Shown: piece after piece, positions 15,908-25,652 of the stretch
How the letters are laid out: each line of letters opens with the position of its first letter
Numbering within the stretch: position 1 is the stretch's first letter
Assembly: GCF_014697195.1 (NCBI RefSeq)
Contig: NZ_JACJRJ010000016.1
Location: 53,474 to 117,473 of the forward strand
Direction of reading: 5' to 3'
DNA length: 64,000 nucleotides
Source of the DNA: Cylindrospermum sp. FACHB-282
Lineage (GTDB): Bacteria > Cyanobacteriota > Cyanobacteriia > Cyanobacteriales > Nostocaceae
The notes under the pieces: generated by a model
Databases searched by the model: none
Seen by the model: the letters and a program-made list of their open reading frames with translations, nothing else
Told to the model about the DNA's origin: nothing
Program-made: the position numbers and the translations under genes

Positions 15908-17210
15908 TTTGCTTTACCACCGGATTTGGGTAATTCCATCGGTTATCGCCGTTGTATTCTAAAACTGAAGTATTAAATAGCATCAATTGTCCAATTTCAT
16001 CTTTACTTACATCTTTGCTAATGCAAATTTGGGCTAATAATGGATAATGTTCTTCAGGAATAAACCTTTCAAAACTAAATTGTTGTTGTTTGACAGCATA
16101 AATAATATCTTCTGCTGTAATTTTGGGATGTTTGCGAGTACTTGCAGTTTGACAAGCTGTTCTCATCATTTGCATTAATTGGCGCACATGTCCCCCACTA
16201 GCTTTAGCTAAATTTAGCAATTCTTCACGTGAGTTAAAGACAGCATCAATATCTACTCGTTTTTCAATTAAACTCGCTACTGCATCCAGTCCCGCTTGTT
16301 GATAATTTAAATCGCAAATATCCCGTTTAAATTCATAGATATTCACCATTGGGACGATATGCGGATTACCATCAAACAAATTTAACGGGTGTTTTGGTGA
16401 ACAAAGTACAGAAATTGGAACTGTATAAATAATTGTACAATGTAACTCTTGCAACTGAGACGCATAATCAAAAAACAAATGATTTGCTACTGTTGGTGTA
16501 ACCCGATCTAAGTTGTCAAAGATAATCAGTAAACCTTTATAATCGGGAAATTTGTTTCTCAATTTAACGTAGGCATCACCCAATAATAAGTTAATATCTG
16601 CTTTTAGGCGAGACAAATCTTTTTCTAAGGTTTGGCGAATAGTGGTTTTTTGCTTATGAGATCCTTTAATTTGTGCCAACAATTTGACCATCAATTTAGC
16701 AATAAATGGCGCTTCTGGCTGGAGAGTTGCTTCGCCCTCAATACTTACAGATTTTTCTACAGTTTCTTCTGTTTCTTGGGTAATATCTTTAAACCAAGAT
16801 TCAAAGCTTTTGAGTAGTTGAGTATCAAAACTTAAACCTAATTTTCTTAACTCAAATTCTACTTGCTTGATGACGATTAAATATAAATCTGTATAACTAG
16901 CATCATTAATATCTGTTTCTTCATTAACTTCTAAGTAAATAACATGATAATTTTGTTCCCAGATTTTTTGAATTCGCTTTAATTCCGTACTTTTACCAGA
17001 ACCCCGATGTCCAGTAAACAAAATTGTGCTAAAATCAGCGGGTTCTTGAAAGTCTAAAATTGTACTAACACTCTCAACGGCTGAGGTTTTTCTTACTGCT
17101 GATAAATCAACATAGTATTTTTCGATATCTTCACCTTCTAGGGGTTCCAGGGTACAGACCTTAAAGGCTGATTTAAGAGTATTTGCCCGTTGAAAATTAG
17201 ATAAAGGCAT
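15858..17210 (-). CDS. AAA/STAND-like P-loop ATPase paired with the TPR protein
   Basis: A 450-residue ATPase. Walker A is TGHRGSGKSTELKRI near residues 64-78 and Walker B is LLIIFDNLDRV near 228-238. A sensor region follows, and then a winged-helix-like C-terminal half (GGHVRQLMQMMRTAC, then PEEHYPLLAQICISKDVSKDEIGQL). The N-terminal phrase CTLEPLEGEDIEKYYVDLS and the layout match single P-loop ATPases related to Orc/KAP/STAND groups that are common in cyanobacterial conflict loci. The 3' end overlaps the start of the TPR gene by 50 bp. The function is unknown; likely a nucleotide switch for the TPR partner. Confidence 0.8.
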   Translation of the reverse strand: MPLSNFQRANTLKSAFKVCTLEPLEGEDIEKYYVDLSAVRKTSAVESVSTILDFQEPADFSTILFTGHRGSGKSTELKRIQKIWEQNYHVIYLEVNEETDINDASYTDLYLIVIKQVEFELRKLGLSFDTQLLKSFESWFKDITQETEETVEKSVSIEGEATLQPEAPFIAKLMVKLLAQIKGSHKQKTTIRQTLEKDLSRLKADINLLLGDAYVKLRNKFPDYKGLLIIFDNLDRVTPTVANHLFFDYASQLQELHCTIIYTVPISVLCSPKHPLNLFDGNPHIVPMVNIYEFKRDICDLNYQQAGLDAVASLIEKRVDIDAVFNSREELLNLAKASGGHVRQLMQMMRTACQTASTRKHPKITAEDIIYAVKQQQFSFERFIPEEHYPLLAQICISKDVSKDEIGQLMLFNTSVLEYNGDNRWNYPNPVVKQNEFFQRAITAALSTTP

Positions 17211-17377
17211 AGTTTTTTAGCAATAGGATCAATATAACTTTCTCTGATTCAGATTTTAAGCCATCAACGTTAATCTTGCACCAGCCAATTAGAAATCGCG
17301 GGTTACTCATTCACCTAGGCTAAGTATCAGATTCCGTTCTGCTTCTACGTAATTCAAAAATAATTTCTACCCAACCC

Positions 17378-18310
17378 ATGTTATTACAAGTCCAAGAAAA
17401 AACAGATCGCCTAGATCGCTACCTTTCCCAAGAATTATCAGACATATCTCGTTCGCGGATTCAACAGTTAATTGAACAGGGTAACGTCCAACTCAATGAC
17501 AAAGTTTGCACATCTAAAAAAATAAATCTCAAAATAGGCGATCGCATTACCCTAGAAATCCCAGAAGTCCAACCCCTCAAACTCCAAGCCGAAGATATCC
17601 CCCTAGATATTCTCTACGAAGACGACCAGCTAATTATCCTCAACAAACCCGCCGGATTAGTCGTTCATCCTGCACCGGGACATCCAGATGGTACACTCGT
17701 TAACGCCTTATTAGCACATTGTCCTGACCTCCCCGGAATTGGTGGAGTCCAACGACCAGGAATAGTCCATCGATTAGATAAAGATACAACTGGTGCGATC
17801 GCGATCGCCAAAACAGATATCGCCTTTCAACACCTCCAAGCACAACTCCAAGCAAAAACCGCACGACGAGAATATTTAGGCGTAGTTTATGGTGCGCCAA
17901 AAACTGAAAGCGGTAGCATAGATTTACCAATTGGTCGTCATCCCCAAGATAGAAAAAAAATGGCGATCGTCTCCATAGAACAAGGTGGAAGAAATGCCAT
18001 TACTCATTGGCAAATCCGAGAACGCCTCGGAAACTACACATTAGTTCACTTCCAACTAGAAACAGGACGCACCCATCAAATTCGCGTCCACAGCGCCAAA
18101 ATGGGCCATCCCATTGTCGGCGACCCAATTTATAGTTCTTGTCATTCTGTTGGGGTAAATTTACCTGGTCAAGCACTACATGCTTGGCGACTAAAGTTGC
18201 AGCATCCGATATCTGGAAATTTAATCGAAGTCACAGCCCCCCTTCCCCAAACTTTGACAACTTTGCTAGAAATTCTGCGCCGACGAATCGGCATTTATTC
18301 AGAAAACTAA
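17378..18310 (+). CDS. RluA-family 23S rRNA pseudouridine synthase
   Basis: A 310-residue enzyme with an N-terminal S4 RNA-binding domain (about 10-75, SRSRIQQLIEQGNVQLND) and an RluA catalytic domain. The signature GIVHRLDKDTTGAIAIAK contains the catalytic Asp; LNKPAGLVVHPAPGH and QLETGRTHQIRVH are the other conserved blocks. The family converts uridines in 23S rRNA; RluD-type (1911/1915/1917) is the best guess from the S4 domain and length. A hairpin with a short T-run follows the stop, separating it from the pec operon. Confidence 0.92.
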   Translation: MLLQVQEKTDRLDRYLSQELSDISRSRIQQLIEQGNVQLNDKVCTSKKINLKIGDRITLEIPEVQPLKLQAEDIPLDILYEDDQLIILNKPAGLVVHPAPGHPDGTLVNALLAHCPDLPGIGGVQRPGIVHRLDKDTTGAIAIAKTDIAFQHLQAQLQAKTARREYLGVVYGAPKTESGSIDLPIGRHPQDRKKMAIVSIEQGGRNAITHWQIRERLGNYTLVHFQLETGRTHQIRVHSAKMGHPIVGDPIYSSCHSVGVNLPGQALHAWRLKLQHPISGNLIEVTAPLPQTLTTLLEILRRRIGIYSEN

Positions 18311-18323
18311 AAAGAAATCTGAG

Positions 18324-18347
18324 AAATCTGAGAAAATTTTCAGATTT
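18324..18347 (+). terminator. Terminator after the pseudouridine synthase gene
   Basis: AAATCTGA and TCAGATTT form an 8-bp stem around GAAAATTT, running into TTTTTC. Confidence 0.55.
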
Positions 18348-18995
18348 TTCTTAACTAATATTTACAAACTGTTACAAATAGCTTAGACATCAAAGCAGCA
18401 GTAAATAGCAGCAGTAAATGCTGTAAATACTGTTGTACATGATTTTTTTGATATAAGAAAATATGCTTAATACTTAAACTATTTGATAATAATCATGATT
18501 ATTTGGCTACAAAAAATTGGTTAATGTTATATAAAAGACATTTATTATAAATAAATAATCTTTGAAACGCTTATGTAAAGCAACTTAATCTCGGTAGTAC
18601 AGCACTTATAAGCTTAATCTGCTACAAAGTTTTTGAAATACTAGGAATTTTTATAAAGTTAAGTAAAGACAAATGTTTAATTGTAAATAAATTAATTAAT
18701 CAAAATCACCAAAAGCTTTATAGGGAAAGAGCTTTCGCGGAATGTTGTATGGATTAACACATTTTCATGAAACTTAATAAAAAATTAAGGCAAGCAATAT
18801 ATAAAATACAAACAGCTTTTAAAAGCGATTAAAAAACAAGCAAAACTCAAACTTCTTTGGTTAGTTAATTGCACACAATAAGGTAATAATTTATGTCTTT
18901 GATGTGCAAAGATAACCAGATTTTGTCTTCAGTTATTGCCTTGAATAATTAATTGCAATTGAATAAGCAACAATAACCTTTAAGAGGAATAAAAA
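18348..18995 (+). promoter_or_regulatory. Long AT-rich leader/promoter region of the pec operon
   Basis: About 650 bp without a gene, very AT-rich. GCTTTTAAAAGC at 18815-18826 is a perfect 12-bp palindrome and is a possible operator. AAGAGGAATAAAAA is the ribosome binding site region of pecB. A long untranslated leader is usual for phycobiliprotein operons; the transcription start cannot be fixed by eye. Confidence 0.55.
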
Positions 18996-19514
18996 ATGCT
19001 TGACGCTTTTTCCAGAGTTGTTGAACAAAACGATAAAAAAGGTTCTTACCTAAGCGCTGACGAAATCAATGGATTATCAGCCATTGTTGCTGATAGCAAT
19101 AAGCGGTTAGATGTAGTCAACCGTCTCACAAGTAATGCTAACTCCATTGTGGCGAATTCTTATCGGGCTTTAGTCGCAGAACGCCCTCAAATATTTAACG
19201 CTGGTGGTGCTTGTTTCCACAACCGCAATCAAGCTGCTTGTATCCGCGATTTAGGATTTATTTTGCGTTATGTCACCTATTCAGTACTAACAGGTGATGC
19301 CAGCGCGATGGATGATCGTTGTTTGAATGGTCTGCGCGAAACCTACCAAGCCCTCGGTACTCCTGGTGATGCTGTGGCTTCAGGAATTCAAAAAATGAAA
19401 GAAGCAGCAATCAGTATTGCTAATGACTCCAATGGCATTACCAAAGGCGATTGCAGCCAACTGATGTCTGAAGTAGCTGGCTATTTTGATCGCGCAGCTT
19501 CTGCTGTTGTCTAA
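18996..19514 (+). CDS. pecB: Phycoerythrocyanin beta subunit
   Basis: A 172-residue phycobiliprotein beta chain. The chromophore cysteines are at Cys82 ([18 protein letters not shown]) and Cys153 ([18 protein letters not shown]), equivalent to C84 and C155. It carries phycocyanobilin in rods, at the distal, green-yellow-absorbing end. It is distinguished from cpcB by [10 protein letters not shown] and by standing first in a pecBACEF order. The position equivalent to the methylated Asn72 of CpcB reads Ala here. First gene of the operon; pecA follows after 75 bp. Confidence 0.96.
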   Translation: MLDAFSRVVEQNDKKGSYLSADEINGLSAIVADSNKRLDVVNRLTSNANSIVANSYRALVAERPQIFNAGGACFHNRNQAACIRDLGFILRYVTYSVLTGDASAMDDRCLNGLRETYQALGTPGDAVASGIQKMKEAAISIANDSNGITKGDCSQLMSEVAGYFDRAASAVV

Positions 19515-19589
19515 TAAATAGATTTTGCCAGATTTTTTTCAAAGCTGATTGTTAGTAATTACTCGAAAATTGAGGAGATTAAGAAAATC

Positions 19590-20078
19590 ATGAAAACACC
19601 TTTGACCGAAGCGATCGCCACCGCCGATGTTCGCGGTTCTTACCTGAGCAACACCGAACTACAAGCGGTATTTGGTCGTTTCAACCGCGCTCGTGCTGGT
19701 TTAGATGCTGCTAAAGCCTTCTCTGAAAATGGCAAAAAATGGTCAGAAGCAGCAGCAAATCACGTCTATAAAAAATTCCCCTACACAACTCAAATGAGTG
19801 GACCTCAATATGCCTCTACCCCAGAAGGCAAATCCAAGTGTGTACGAGATATTGACCATTATCTCCGCACTATCAGCTACTGCTGTGTAGTTGGCGGTAC
19901 TGGCCCCTTGGATGAATATGTAGTTGCTGGCTTGAGCGAACTCAACAGTGCCCTTGGTTTATCTCCCAGTTGGTATGTAGCTGCTCTAGAGTTTGTCCGC
20001 GACAATCATGGTTTGAGCGGTGACGTTGCTGGTGAAGCCAACACTTACCTCAACTACGCGATCAACGCATTGAGCTAA
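19590..20078 (+). CDS. pecA: Phycoerythrocyanin alpha subunit
   Basis: A 162-residue alpha chain. The chromophore cysteine is Cys84 in [14 protein letters not shown]. It should carry phycoviolobilin, attached and isomerised by PecE/PecF. The SYCCVVGG segment contains Cys98-Cys99, the extra cysteines typical of alpha-PEC and linked to its photoreversible behaviour. The ATG is preceded by TGAGGAGATT. A strongly structured gap follows, which probably reduces transcription into pecC. Confidence 0.96.
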   Translation: MKTPLTEAIATADVRGSYLSNTELQAVFGRFNRARAGLDAAKAFSENGKKWSEAAANHVYKKFPYTTQMSGPQYASTPEGKSKCVRDIDHYLRTISYCCVVGGTGPLDEYVVAGLSELNSALGLSPSWYVAALEFVRDNHGLSGDVAGEANTYLNYAINALS

Positions 20079-20088
20079 ACGCACACCC

Positions 20089-20228
20089 TTGGGTCTTTAG
20101 AAATAGATAAGTGCTAGATAAGTAGATTGACAAAATTAAATGTTTTTTTCGTAGCGCTACTACGAACATTACTTTTTATTAGTGTCTATTTACTAAATCT
20201 GAGTATTTTTCTACTTCCAAAGACCCAA
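20089..20228 (+). promoter_or_regulatory. Nested stem-loops between pecA and pecC
   Basis: An outer stem TTGGGTCTTT (20089-20098) pairs with AAAGACCCAA (20219-20228). Inside it an inner hairpin, AATGTT...CGTAG-CGCTA-CTACG AACATT, spans 20139-20170. This is a likely attenuator or mRNA-stability element that sets subunit:linker ratios. Confidence 0.7.
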
Positions 20229-20269
20229 ATTTATTTCTAAAACAAATTTGCAAAGGAGCGTTTTTCAAG

Positions 20270-21106
20270 ATGAGTAGCTCAGTCGCAGAACGGCTAGGAA
20301 TTAGAGATTTAGCTAACGAAAAAGTTGAGCTTCGCCCAAATTCCAATGAAGAAGATTTGCAATTGGTATTCCGGGCTGCCTACCAACAAGTTTTTGGGCG
20401 TCAAGGCGTATATGCCAGCCAAAAATTTACCAGTAGCGAATCCTTGTTACGTAACGGCAAAATTGATGTCCGCCAATTCATTGAGATTTTAGCAAAATCT
20501 GAATTTTACAAGGAATGCTTTTTTTACAGTAACTCTCAGGTGCGTTTTATAGAATTAAACTATAAGCACTTACTGGGACGCGCACCCTATGATCAATCAG
20601 AAATTGCTTACCACGTAGACTTATACGCTTCTAGCGGTTATGATGCCGAGATTAATTCTTACATCTACAGCCCAGAATACAACAACGGCTTTGGTAATTT
20701 TGTCGTTCCTTATTACCGTGGATTTAAGTCAATTCCGGGAATGAAGACCGTAGGATTTAACCGCATATTCGAGCTTTATCGTGGCGATGGCAACAGTGAT
20801 AACGCTCAATTAGGCGGCAAAAATTCGCGCCTGCGGACAAAAATATCACTGAATTTGGCTAACTGGATTTCGCCACCAACTTCTGCTGGTATCGGCTTTG
20901 CATCATTAGCACCGACATTAATCAGTTCTGCTCCCAGGGGAGATAGTCGGATGTTCGTGATTGAAGCGATCGCTGGTAAAGTTGGTACTAAAGCAGCAGT
21001 GCGTCGTAGTAAACAGGTTTACACTGTGCCCTACGAGCGACTCTCTTCTTTATACCAAGAAATTCACAAGCGCGGCGGCAAAATCATCAACATTTCCCCC
21101 GTTTAA
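20270..21106 (+). CDS. pecC: Phycoerythrocyanin-associated rod linker
   Basis: A 278-residue linker. The N-terminal phycobilisome linker domain (about residues 20-180; [28 protein letters not shown], then [14 protein letters not shown]) sits in the hexamer cavity. A C-terminal CpcD-like domain ([12 protein letters not shown]...[23 protein letters not shown]) caps or links hexamers. The position directly after pecBA marks it as PecC. A strong AAAGGAG ribosome binding site precedes the ATG. Confidence 0.95.
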   Translation: MSSSVAERLGIRDLANEKVELRPNSNEEDLQLVFRAAYQQVFGRQGVYASQKFTSSESLLRNGKIDVRQFIEILAKSEFYKECFFYSNSQVRFIELNYKHLLGRAPYDQSEIAYHVDLYASSGYDAEINSYIYSPEYNNGFGNFVVPYYRGFKSIPGMKTVGFNRIFELYRGDGNSDNAQLGGKNSRLRTKISLNLANWISPPTSAGIGFASLAPTLISSAPRGDSRMFVIEAIAGKVGTKAAVRRSKQVYTVPYERLSSLYQEIHKRGGKIINISPV

Positions 21107-21115
21107 AACACCAGG

Positions 21116-21163
21116 AAAGGAGAGGGGAAGAATTCTAGAAGAATTGTCTCCCCCCTCTCCTTT
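21116..21163 (+). terminator. 12-bp GC-rich hairpin after pecC
   Basis: AAAGGAGAGGGG and CCCCTCTCCTTT form a perfect 12-bp stem, with AGAATTCT palindromic material in the loop. Placed between the linker and the lyase genes, it probably lowers pecEF expression by partial termination or RNA processing. Confidence 0.65.
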
Positions 21164-21201
21164 GTCTCCCCCCTTGTATCCCTATTTTTCCACTCTTGGC
21201 A

Positions 21202-21975
21202 ATGACTGCTGCTAACTCTGTCGAACCAATAATGTCTCCAGAAACAGCGATCGCAGCGCTGTCTTGTGACGATAACCAAATCCGCTATTATGCCGCTTGG
21301 TGGCTAGGCAAGCATAAAGTGCAAGCAGGCTGTGGGGCTTTGTGCGATGCCCTGTTTGATACCAGCTATCGCATTCCATCAGGGGGGTATCCTCTGCGTC
21401 GTCAAGCTGCACGGGCTTTAGGACAACTGAAAAATCCTCAAGCAGTACCAGCATTAATTGCCGCCTTAGAATGTGATGCGGATTTGCGTCTGCGGGAAGC
21501 AGCGATCAGTGCTTTAGCAGCTATTGGAGATCAGCAGGCTGTGACACCAATGCTAAATCTTTTGCAAGAGAGTCATGAACAACCCTATGAAGCCCTGATT
21601 GAAGCATTAGCCACTTTACAAGTTTGGTCAGCTCGTTCTCAAGTTGAGTCTTTTCTCAATCATTCTTCCGAGCGAGTGCAATGTGCAGCTGCTCGATATA
21701 TGTATCTTTTGACTCAGCAGCCCCAATACATTGAACGCATTATCAAAAATCTCAATCATGAGAATATGTATTTACGCTGGGCTGCGATATTTGATTTGGG
21801 CGCAGTTGGTCATCAGCAAGCTATACAGGCAATTTTAGCGGCTAAAGTTCCTAACAGTTTGAAACTATTAAATTTGAAGCGAATGTTAGAAGCAGTTTTG
21901 GATAGTGATGTTTCCCAAAATGAAATATCTCAGTTACTTTTCCAAACAATTGATGATTTGCTAATTCAGCTTTGA
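21202..21975 (+). CDS. pecE: Phycoerythrocyanin alpha lyase/isomerase subunit PecE
   Basis: A 257-residue HEAT-repeat protein of the CpcE/F lyase family. IRYYAAWWLGKHKV, GGYPLRRQAARALGQLKNPQAVPALIAALE and later E-Z type repeats are the typical features. With PecF it attaches phycocyanobilin to PecA Cys84 and isomerises it to phycoviolobilin. The ORF track starts two codons early at a TTG; the ATG at 21202 gives MTAANS. It follows the post-pecC hairpin and is separated from pecF by about 110 bp. Confidence 0.94.
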   Translation: MTAANSVEPIMSPETAIAALSCDDNQIRYYAAWWLGKHKVQAGCGALCDALFDTSYRIPSGGYPLRRQAARALGQLKNPQAVPALIAALECDADLRLREAAISALAAIGDQQAVTPMLNLLQESHEQPYEALIEALATLQVWSARSQVESFLNHSSERVQCAAARYMYLLTQQPQYIERIIKNLNHENMYLRWAAIFDLGAVGHQQAIQAILAAKVPNSLKLLNLKRMLEAVLDSDVSQNEISQLLFQTIDDLLIQL

Positions 21976-22086
21976 GATGAGAAATTATAAATTAGGGATT
22001 GGGGACTTGGATATTAGGAGGAATCTTAGTATCTAGCCTCCAATCCCTTTTACAATCAGTTTTTTTTCTACCTACACGATTTAAAT

Positions 22087-22752
22087 ATGCACACACACAA
22101 CTCTCATCATATCGAGCAATTGATTTCACAATTAAACCACGCCTCAACCCCTCAAGATGCGATCGCCGCAATTACTGCTTTGGCTACCAGCGGTATCAAA
22201 GAAGCAACAGTTATCAATGCCTTAATTCAAGCTTTAAGCCATCATCATCCCTCTGTAGGCGCAGCATCTGTCGAAGCTTTGGTGCAATTAGCCCCTGCAA
22301 CTGTAAAAGCCTTAATTGCCGCCTTCGCTGCTTCTAGCGATCAGGGGCTACAAGCTTATATTATTCAGGCTTTAGCACAAATTGGCGACCCAGAAGCGCT
22401 TGATTTGTTAGCTGAAGTTGTGGGCGTCGCAGTAGCCAATCACTGCCAGGGAAACGTCCGCCGCATTGCCGCGCGGGGACTCGGACGGATAGGTAGTACT
22501 TCTAACGACACAGAGGTTATCCGTCGTATCGAAGACAAGCTGACTTGGGCGTTGCTCACCCCTGAGGATTGGGGACTCCGTTACGCAGCTGCGGTTTCTC
22601 TACAAGAAATTGCGACACCAGGGGCTGGCGCAGCCTTACAACAGGCAACAGACCAAGAAGTAGATAAAGTTGTGCTATCTCGGATTGCCACCGCCCTAGC
22701 GGCTTTAAATGTAGTTCATTTCTCCCCATTGCCCCAAATCCCCGCTTCCTGA
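22087..22752 (+). CDS. pecF: Phycoerythrocyanin alpha lyase/isomerase subunit PecF
   Basis: A 221-residue HEAT-repeat protein. The motif NHCQGNVRR is the His-Cys isomerase motif that separates PecF from CpcF and is needed to turn phycocyanobilin into phycoviolobilin. Repeats such as PSVGAASVEALVQLAPATVKALI fill the first half, and WALLTPEDWGLRYAAAVSLQEI the last part. It works as a heterodimer with PecE. The start MHTHNSHH is itself His-rich. Last gene of the pec group; a roughly 585-bp leader then precedes cpcB. Confidence 0.95.
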   Translation: MHTHNSHHIEQLISQLNHASTPQDAIAAITALATSGIKEATVINALIQALSHHHPSVGAASVEALVQLAPATVKALIAAFAASSDQGLQAYIIQALAQIGDPEALDLLAEVVGVAVANHCQGNVRRIAARGLGRIGSTSNDTEVIRRIEDKLTWALLTPEDWGLRYAAAVSLQEIATPGAGAALQQATDQEVDKVVLSRIATALAALNVVHFSPLPQIPAS

Positions 22753-23337
22753 GATCCCCAATTTCCCCATCTTCCCCCCAGAAGAAAGAATTGTAGACAC
22801 TTAGAGCAATATTTATAAATATAAATTTAACCTTTCTTAACAAAATCTGCGGGGACTGTAAATGCAATGAGAATCTGCAACATATTGTTTTTTCAAGGTT
22901 TTTGCAAAAATTAAAAAAAAATTAACCCAGTTAAATATCCTAGGTAAATGCAACAGTTATGAAGTTTTGTAACAAAGATTTTGGTCTTTTCTCAGGTAGA
23001 CGCCTTGTATGTAAAGGATTTGAGGCATTTCTTATTCCCCCATCTTATTTATTCATAATTTGTAATAAATAAAGGATCTATAGCATTGTATAAACATAAA
23101 CTGGAGGGGTAAAAGAACAGACGAAAGTTAAATGCGGCAATCAATTCGTTAAGGTTTGCCAGTTTCTCATAAAATCACCCCAGATTCTCATATTTCTCAT
23201 TCATCGTAGTGGCAAGGAAATGTGAGACTAACTTGAGAAGCAGTTTGACAGTCTGTTGTCAGCCATTCCAGATTGATAAAAGATTGACAGTTTAAATTCT
23301 GACATCTTTCAACTAAGTAATTAGGAGATTAGAGTCC
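22753..23337 (+). promoter_or_regulatory. Promoter and long leader of the cpc operon
   Basis: 585 bp without a gene, AT-rich. This must hold the cpcB promoters. TTAGGAGATTAGAGTCC just before the ATG provides the ribosome binding site. No specific operator can be assigned by eye. Confidence 0.6.
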
Positions 23338-23859
23338 ATGACATTAGATGTATTCACCAAGGTTGTTTCCCAAGCCGACGCTAAAGGCGAATTCCTGAGC
23401 ACCGACCAAATCGACGCTTTGGCAAACGTGGTTAGAGATGGCAACAAGCGCTTAGATGTCGTTAACCGCATCACCAGCAGTGCTTCTGCTATTGTTACCA
23501 ACGCAGCTCGTGCTTTGTTTGAAGAACAGCCCCAACTAATCGCTCCTGGTGGTAACGCTTACACCAACCGTCGTGCAGCTGCTTGTTTGCGCGACCTAGA
23601 AATCATCTTACGCTATGTTACCTACGCTATCTTAGCAGGTGACTCCAGTGTTCTAGATGATCGCGCTCTCAATGGACTGCGTGAAACCTACCAAGCTTTG
23701 GGTACTCCTGGTTCTTCCGTAGCTGTGGGCGTTCAAAAAATGAAGGAAGCAGCGATCTCTATTGCTAACGATCCTAACGGGATCAGCAAGGGCGATTGCA
23801 GCCAATTGATTTCTGAAGTAGCTGGCTACTTTGATCGCGCTGCTGCTGCTGTTGTTTAA
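23338..23859 (+). CDS. cpcB: C-phycocyanin beta subunit
   Basis: A 173-residue chain. Chromophore cysteines are Cys83 ([18 protein letters not shown]) and Cys154 ([18 protein letters not shown]). The GGNAYTN segment holds the Asn that is normally gamma-N-methylated. This is the main rod pigment; with CpcA it forms the (alpha beta)6 hexamers. Codon use is strongly biased, as expected for a very highly expressed gene. Confidence 0.98.
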   Translation: MTLDVFTKVVSQADAKGEFLSTDQIDALANVVRDGNKRLDVVNRITSSASAIVTNAARALFEEQPQLIAPGGNAYTNRRAAACLRDLEIILRYVTYAILAGDSSVLDDRALNGLRETYQALGTPGSSVAVGVQKMKEAAISIANDPNGISKGDCSQLISEVAGYFDRAAAAVV

Positions 23860-23939
23860 TAGCGCTACAGAAAACCCAGAACCTAATTTTTTAGGTGTCT
23901 AGGTGAAAAAATTACGAATTACCAAGGAGATTTGAAATC

Positions 23940-24431
23940 ATGGTTAAAACCCCAATTACCGAAGCTATTGCAGCAGCAGACACCCAAGGACGTTTCTTGG
24001 GCAACACCGAACTTCAAGCTGTTAACGGTCGTTTCGTCCGTGCTGGCGCTAGCTTAGAAGCAGCTCGTGCTTTGACCTCAAACGCTCAACGTTTGATTGA
24101 TGGTGCAACCCAAGCTGTATACCAAAAGTTCCCCTACACCACCCAAACACCTGGGCCTCAGTACGCTGCTGACAGCCGTGGTAAATCCAAGTGTGCCCGT
24201 GACGTTGGTCACTACCTACGCATCATCACCTATAGCTTAGTTGCTGGTGGTACAGGCCCATTGGATGAATACCTGATTGCTGGTTTGGCAGAAATCAACA
24301 GCTCTTTTGAGTTGTCCCCCAGCTGGTACGTAGAAGCTCTGAAGTACATCAAAGCCAATCATGGTTTGGGTGGTCAAGCTGCTAACGAAGCTAACACCTA
24401 CATTGACTACGCAATCAACGCCCTCAGCTAG
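23940..24431 (+). CDS. cpcA: C-phycocyanin alpha subunit
   Basis: A 163-residue chain with its single chromophore cysteine Cys85 in [14 protein letters not shown]. It carries phycocyanobilin attached by CpcE/CpcF. The gene follows cpcB by 80 bp with the ribosome binding site CAAGGAG. A perfect 10-bp GC-rich hairpin follows the stop and probably produces the abundant cpcBA transcript. Confidence 0.98.
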   Translation: MVKTPITEAIAAADTQGRFLGNTELQAVNGRFVRAGASLEAARALTSNAQRLIDGATQAVYQKFPYTTQTPGPQYAADSRGKSKCARDVGHYLRIITYSLVAGGTGPLDEYLIAGLAEINSSFELSPSWYVEALKYIKANHGLGGQAANEANTYIDYAINALS

Positions 24432-24439
24432 ATAGCGTT

Positions 24440-24503
24440 ATGCCCGGAGAGGGATGCAAGTGTTAGATGGAATCACCTAGCAGTTGGATCTCACTCCGGG
24501 CAT
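24440..24503 (+). terminator. cpcA-cpcC attenuator hairpin
   Basis: ATGCCCGGAG (24440-24449) pairs perfectly with CTCCGGGCAT (24494-24503) and is followed by CGTTTTATC. It is a partial terminator or 3'-end stabiliser that keeps linker expression below that of cpcBA. Confidence 0.8.
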
Positions 24504-24749
24504 CGTTTTATCTGGGGATTTATGGCAATGCGGTAGATATGAGGTTGCGATTTGAACGCGATCATCAATGATTACCAAATGCGCGGCGAGTTCCGTCGTG
24601 CCTGTGGACAGGGTACTGCTGAGAGTCCCAGTTGAATCAGGAAGATTTGGTTAGCAAATGTTAGCTAAATTGGAACAGATAGATAAAAAGCTTTATTGAG
24701 CGAGCAGTCGGCAAAATTAGCCGAATTGCAAATAAATAGGGGAAAAAAA

Positions 24750-25610
24750 ATGGCCATTACAACAGCAGCATCAAGGCTAGGAACAGAGCCTTTTAGCGAA
24801 GCCCGTCGAGTTGAACTGCGCCCCAACGCCAGCAAAGAAGAAGTTGAACTGGTAATCCGCAGCGTTTATCGGCACGTTTTGGGTAATGACTATATATTGG
24901 CATCAGATCGCCTGATTAGTGCAGAATCACTCCTCCGGGATGGCAACCTGACAGTGCGAGAATTTGTCCGCAGCGTTGCCAAATCAGAACTCTACAAAGC
25001 AAAATTTTTCTACAATAGTTTCCAAACCCGGTTGATCGAACTCAACTACAAACACTTGTTGGGTCGCGCACCATACAATGAGTCTGAGGTGGCTTACCAT
25101 TTAGACTTGTACATTAGCCAAGGGTACGATGCGGAAATAGACTCCTACATCGATTCTCAGGAGTACCAAAACAACTTTGGCGATAATGTTGTACCCTACT
25201 ACCGTGGTTTTGATACTCAACCAGGGCAAGCGATTGCTGGCTTTAACAGGATATTCCGCTTATACCGGGGTTATGCTAATAGCGATAACGCTCAGGTAGA
25301 AGGCAAAAAATCTCGTTTAGCCCAAGAGTTGGCAAGTAACAAATCTTCCTCAATTGTTGGCCCATCTGGTAGCAACGACAATTGGAACTTCCGCGCGTCT
25401 GCGGATATCGCTCCCAAGCAAAATTTAGGTAATGCTGTAGGTGCAGGCGATCGCACTTATCGAATTGAAGTCACTGGCATACGCGGCCCTGGCTACCCCA
25501 GCGTTCGACGTAGCAGCACAGCATTTATCGTACCCTATGAGCGGCTATCTGACAAGATCCAGCAAATTCACCGGCAAGGTGGCAAAATTGTCAGCATTAT
25601 CTCAACCTAA
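24750..25610 (+). CDS. cpcC: Phycocyanin rod linker CpcC
   Basis: A 286-residue rod linker. The N-terminal linker domain (about 20-180; [42 protein letters not shown]) is followed by a CpcD-like C-terminal domain ([12 protein letters not shown]...[23 protein letters not shown]). The ORF track starts 18 codons upstream at a non-ATG codon; the ATG at 24750 with AGGGGAAA before it gives the normal [11 protein letters not shown] start. It joins PC hexamers to each other or to PEC. Confidence 0.95.
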   Translation: MAITTAASRLGTEPFSEARRVELRPNASKEEVELVIRSVYRHVLGNDYILASDRLISAESLLRDGNLTVREFVRSVAKSELYKAKFFYNSFQTRLIELNYKHLLGRAPYNESEVAYHLDLYISQGYDAEIDSYIDSQEYQNNFGDNVVPYYRGFDTQPGQAIAGFNRIFRLYRGYANSDNAQVEGKKSRLAQELASNKSSSIVGPSGSNDNWNFRASADIAPKQNLGNAVGAGDRTYRIEVTGIRGPGYPSVRRSSTAFIVPYERLSDKIQQIHRQGGKIVSIIST

Positions 25611-25652
25611 AGTAGTCAGCAATACCCAAAAATTAGAGAGGATATAGTAATA

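Noticed and set aside
21999-22337. 112-aa plus-strand ORF overlapping pecF
   Set aside because: Out-of-frame shadow of pecF; the pecF frame shows the NHCQGNVRR motif and HEAT repeats.
24696-24749. Upstream extension of cpcC from a non-ATG codon
   Set aside because: The ATG at 24750 has a good ribosome binding site and the normal linker N terminus; the extension is non-coding.
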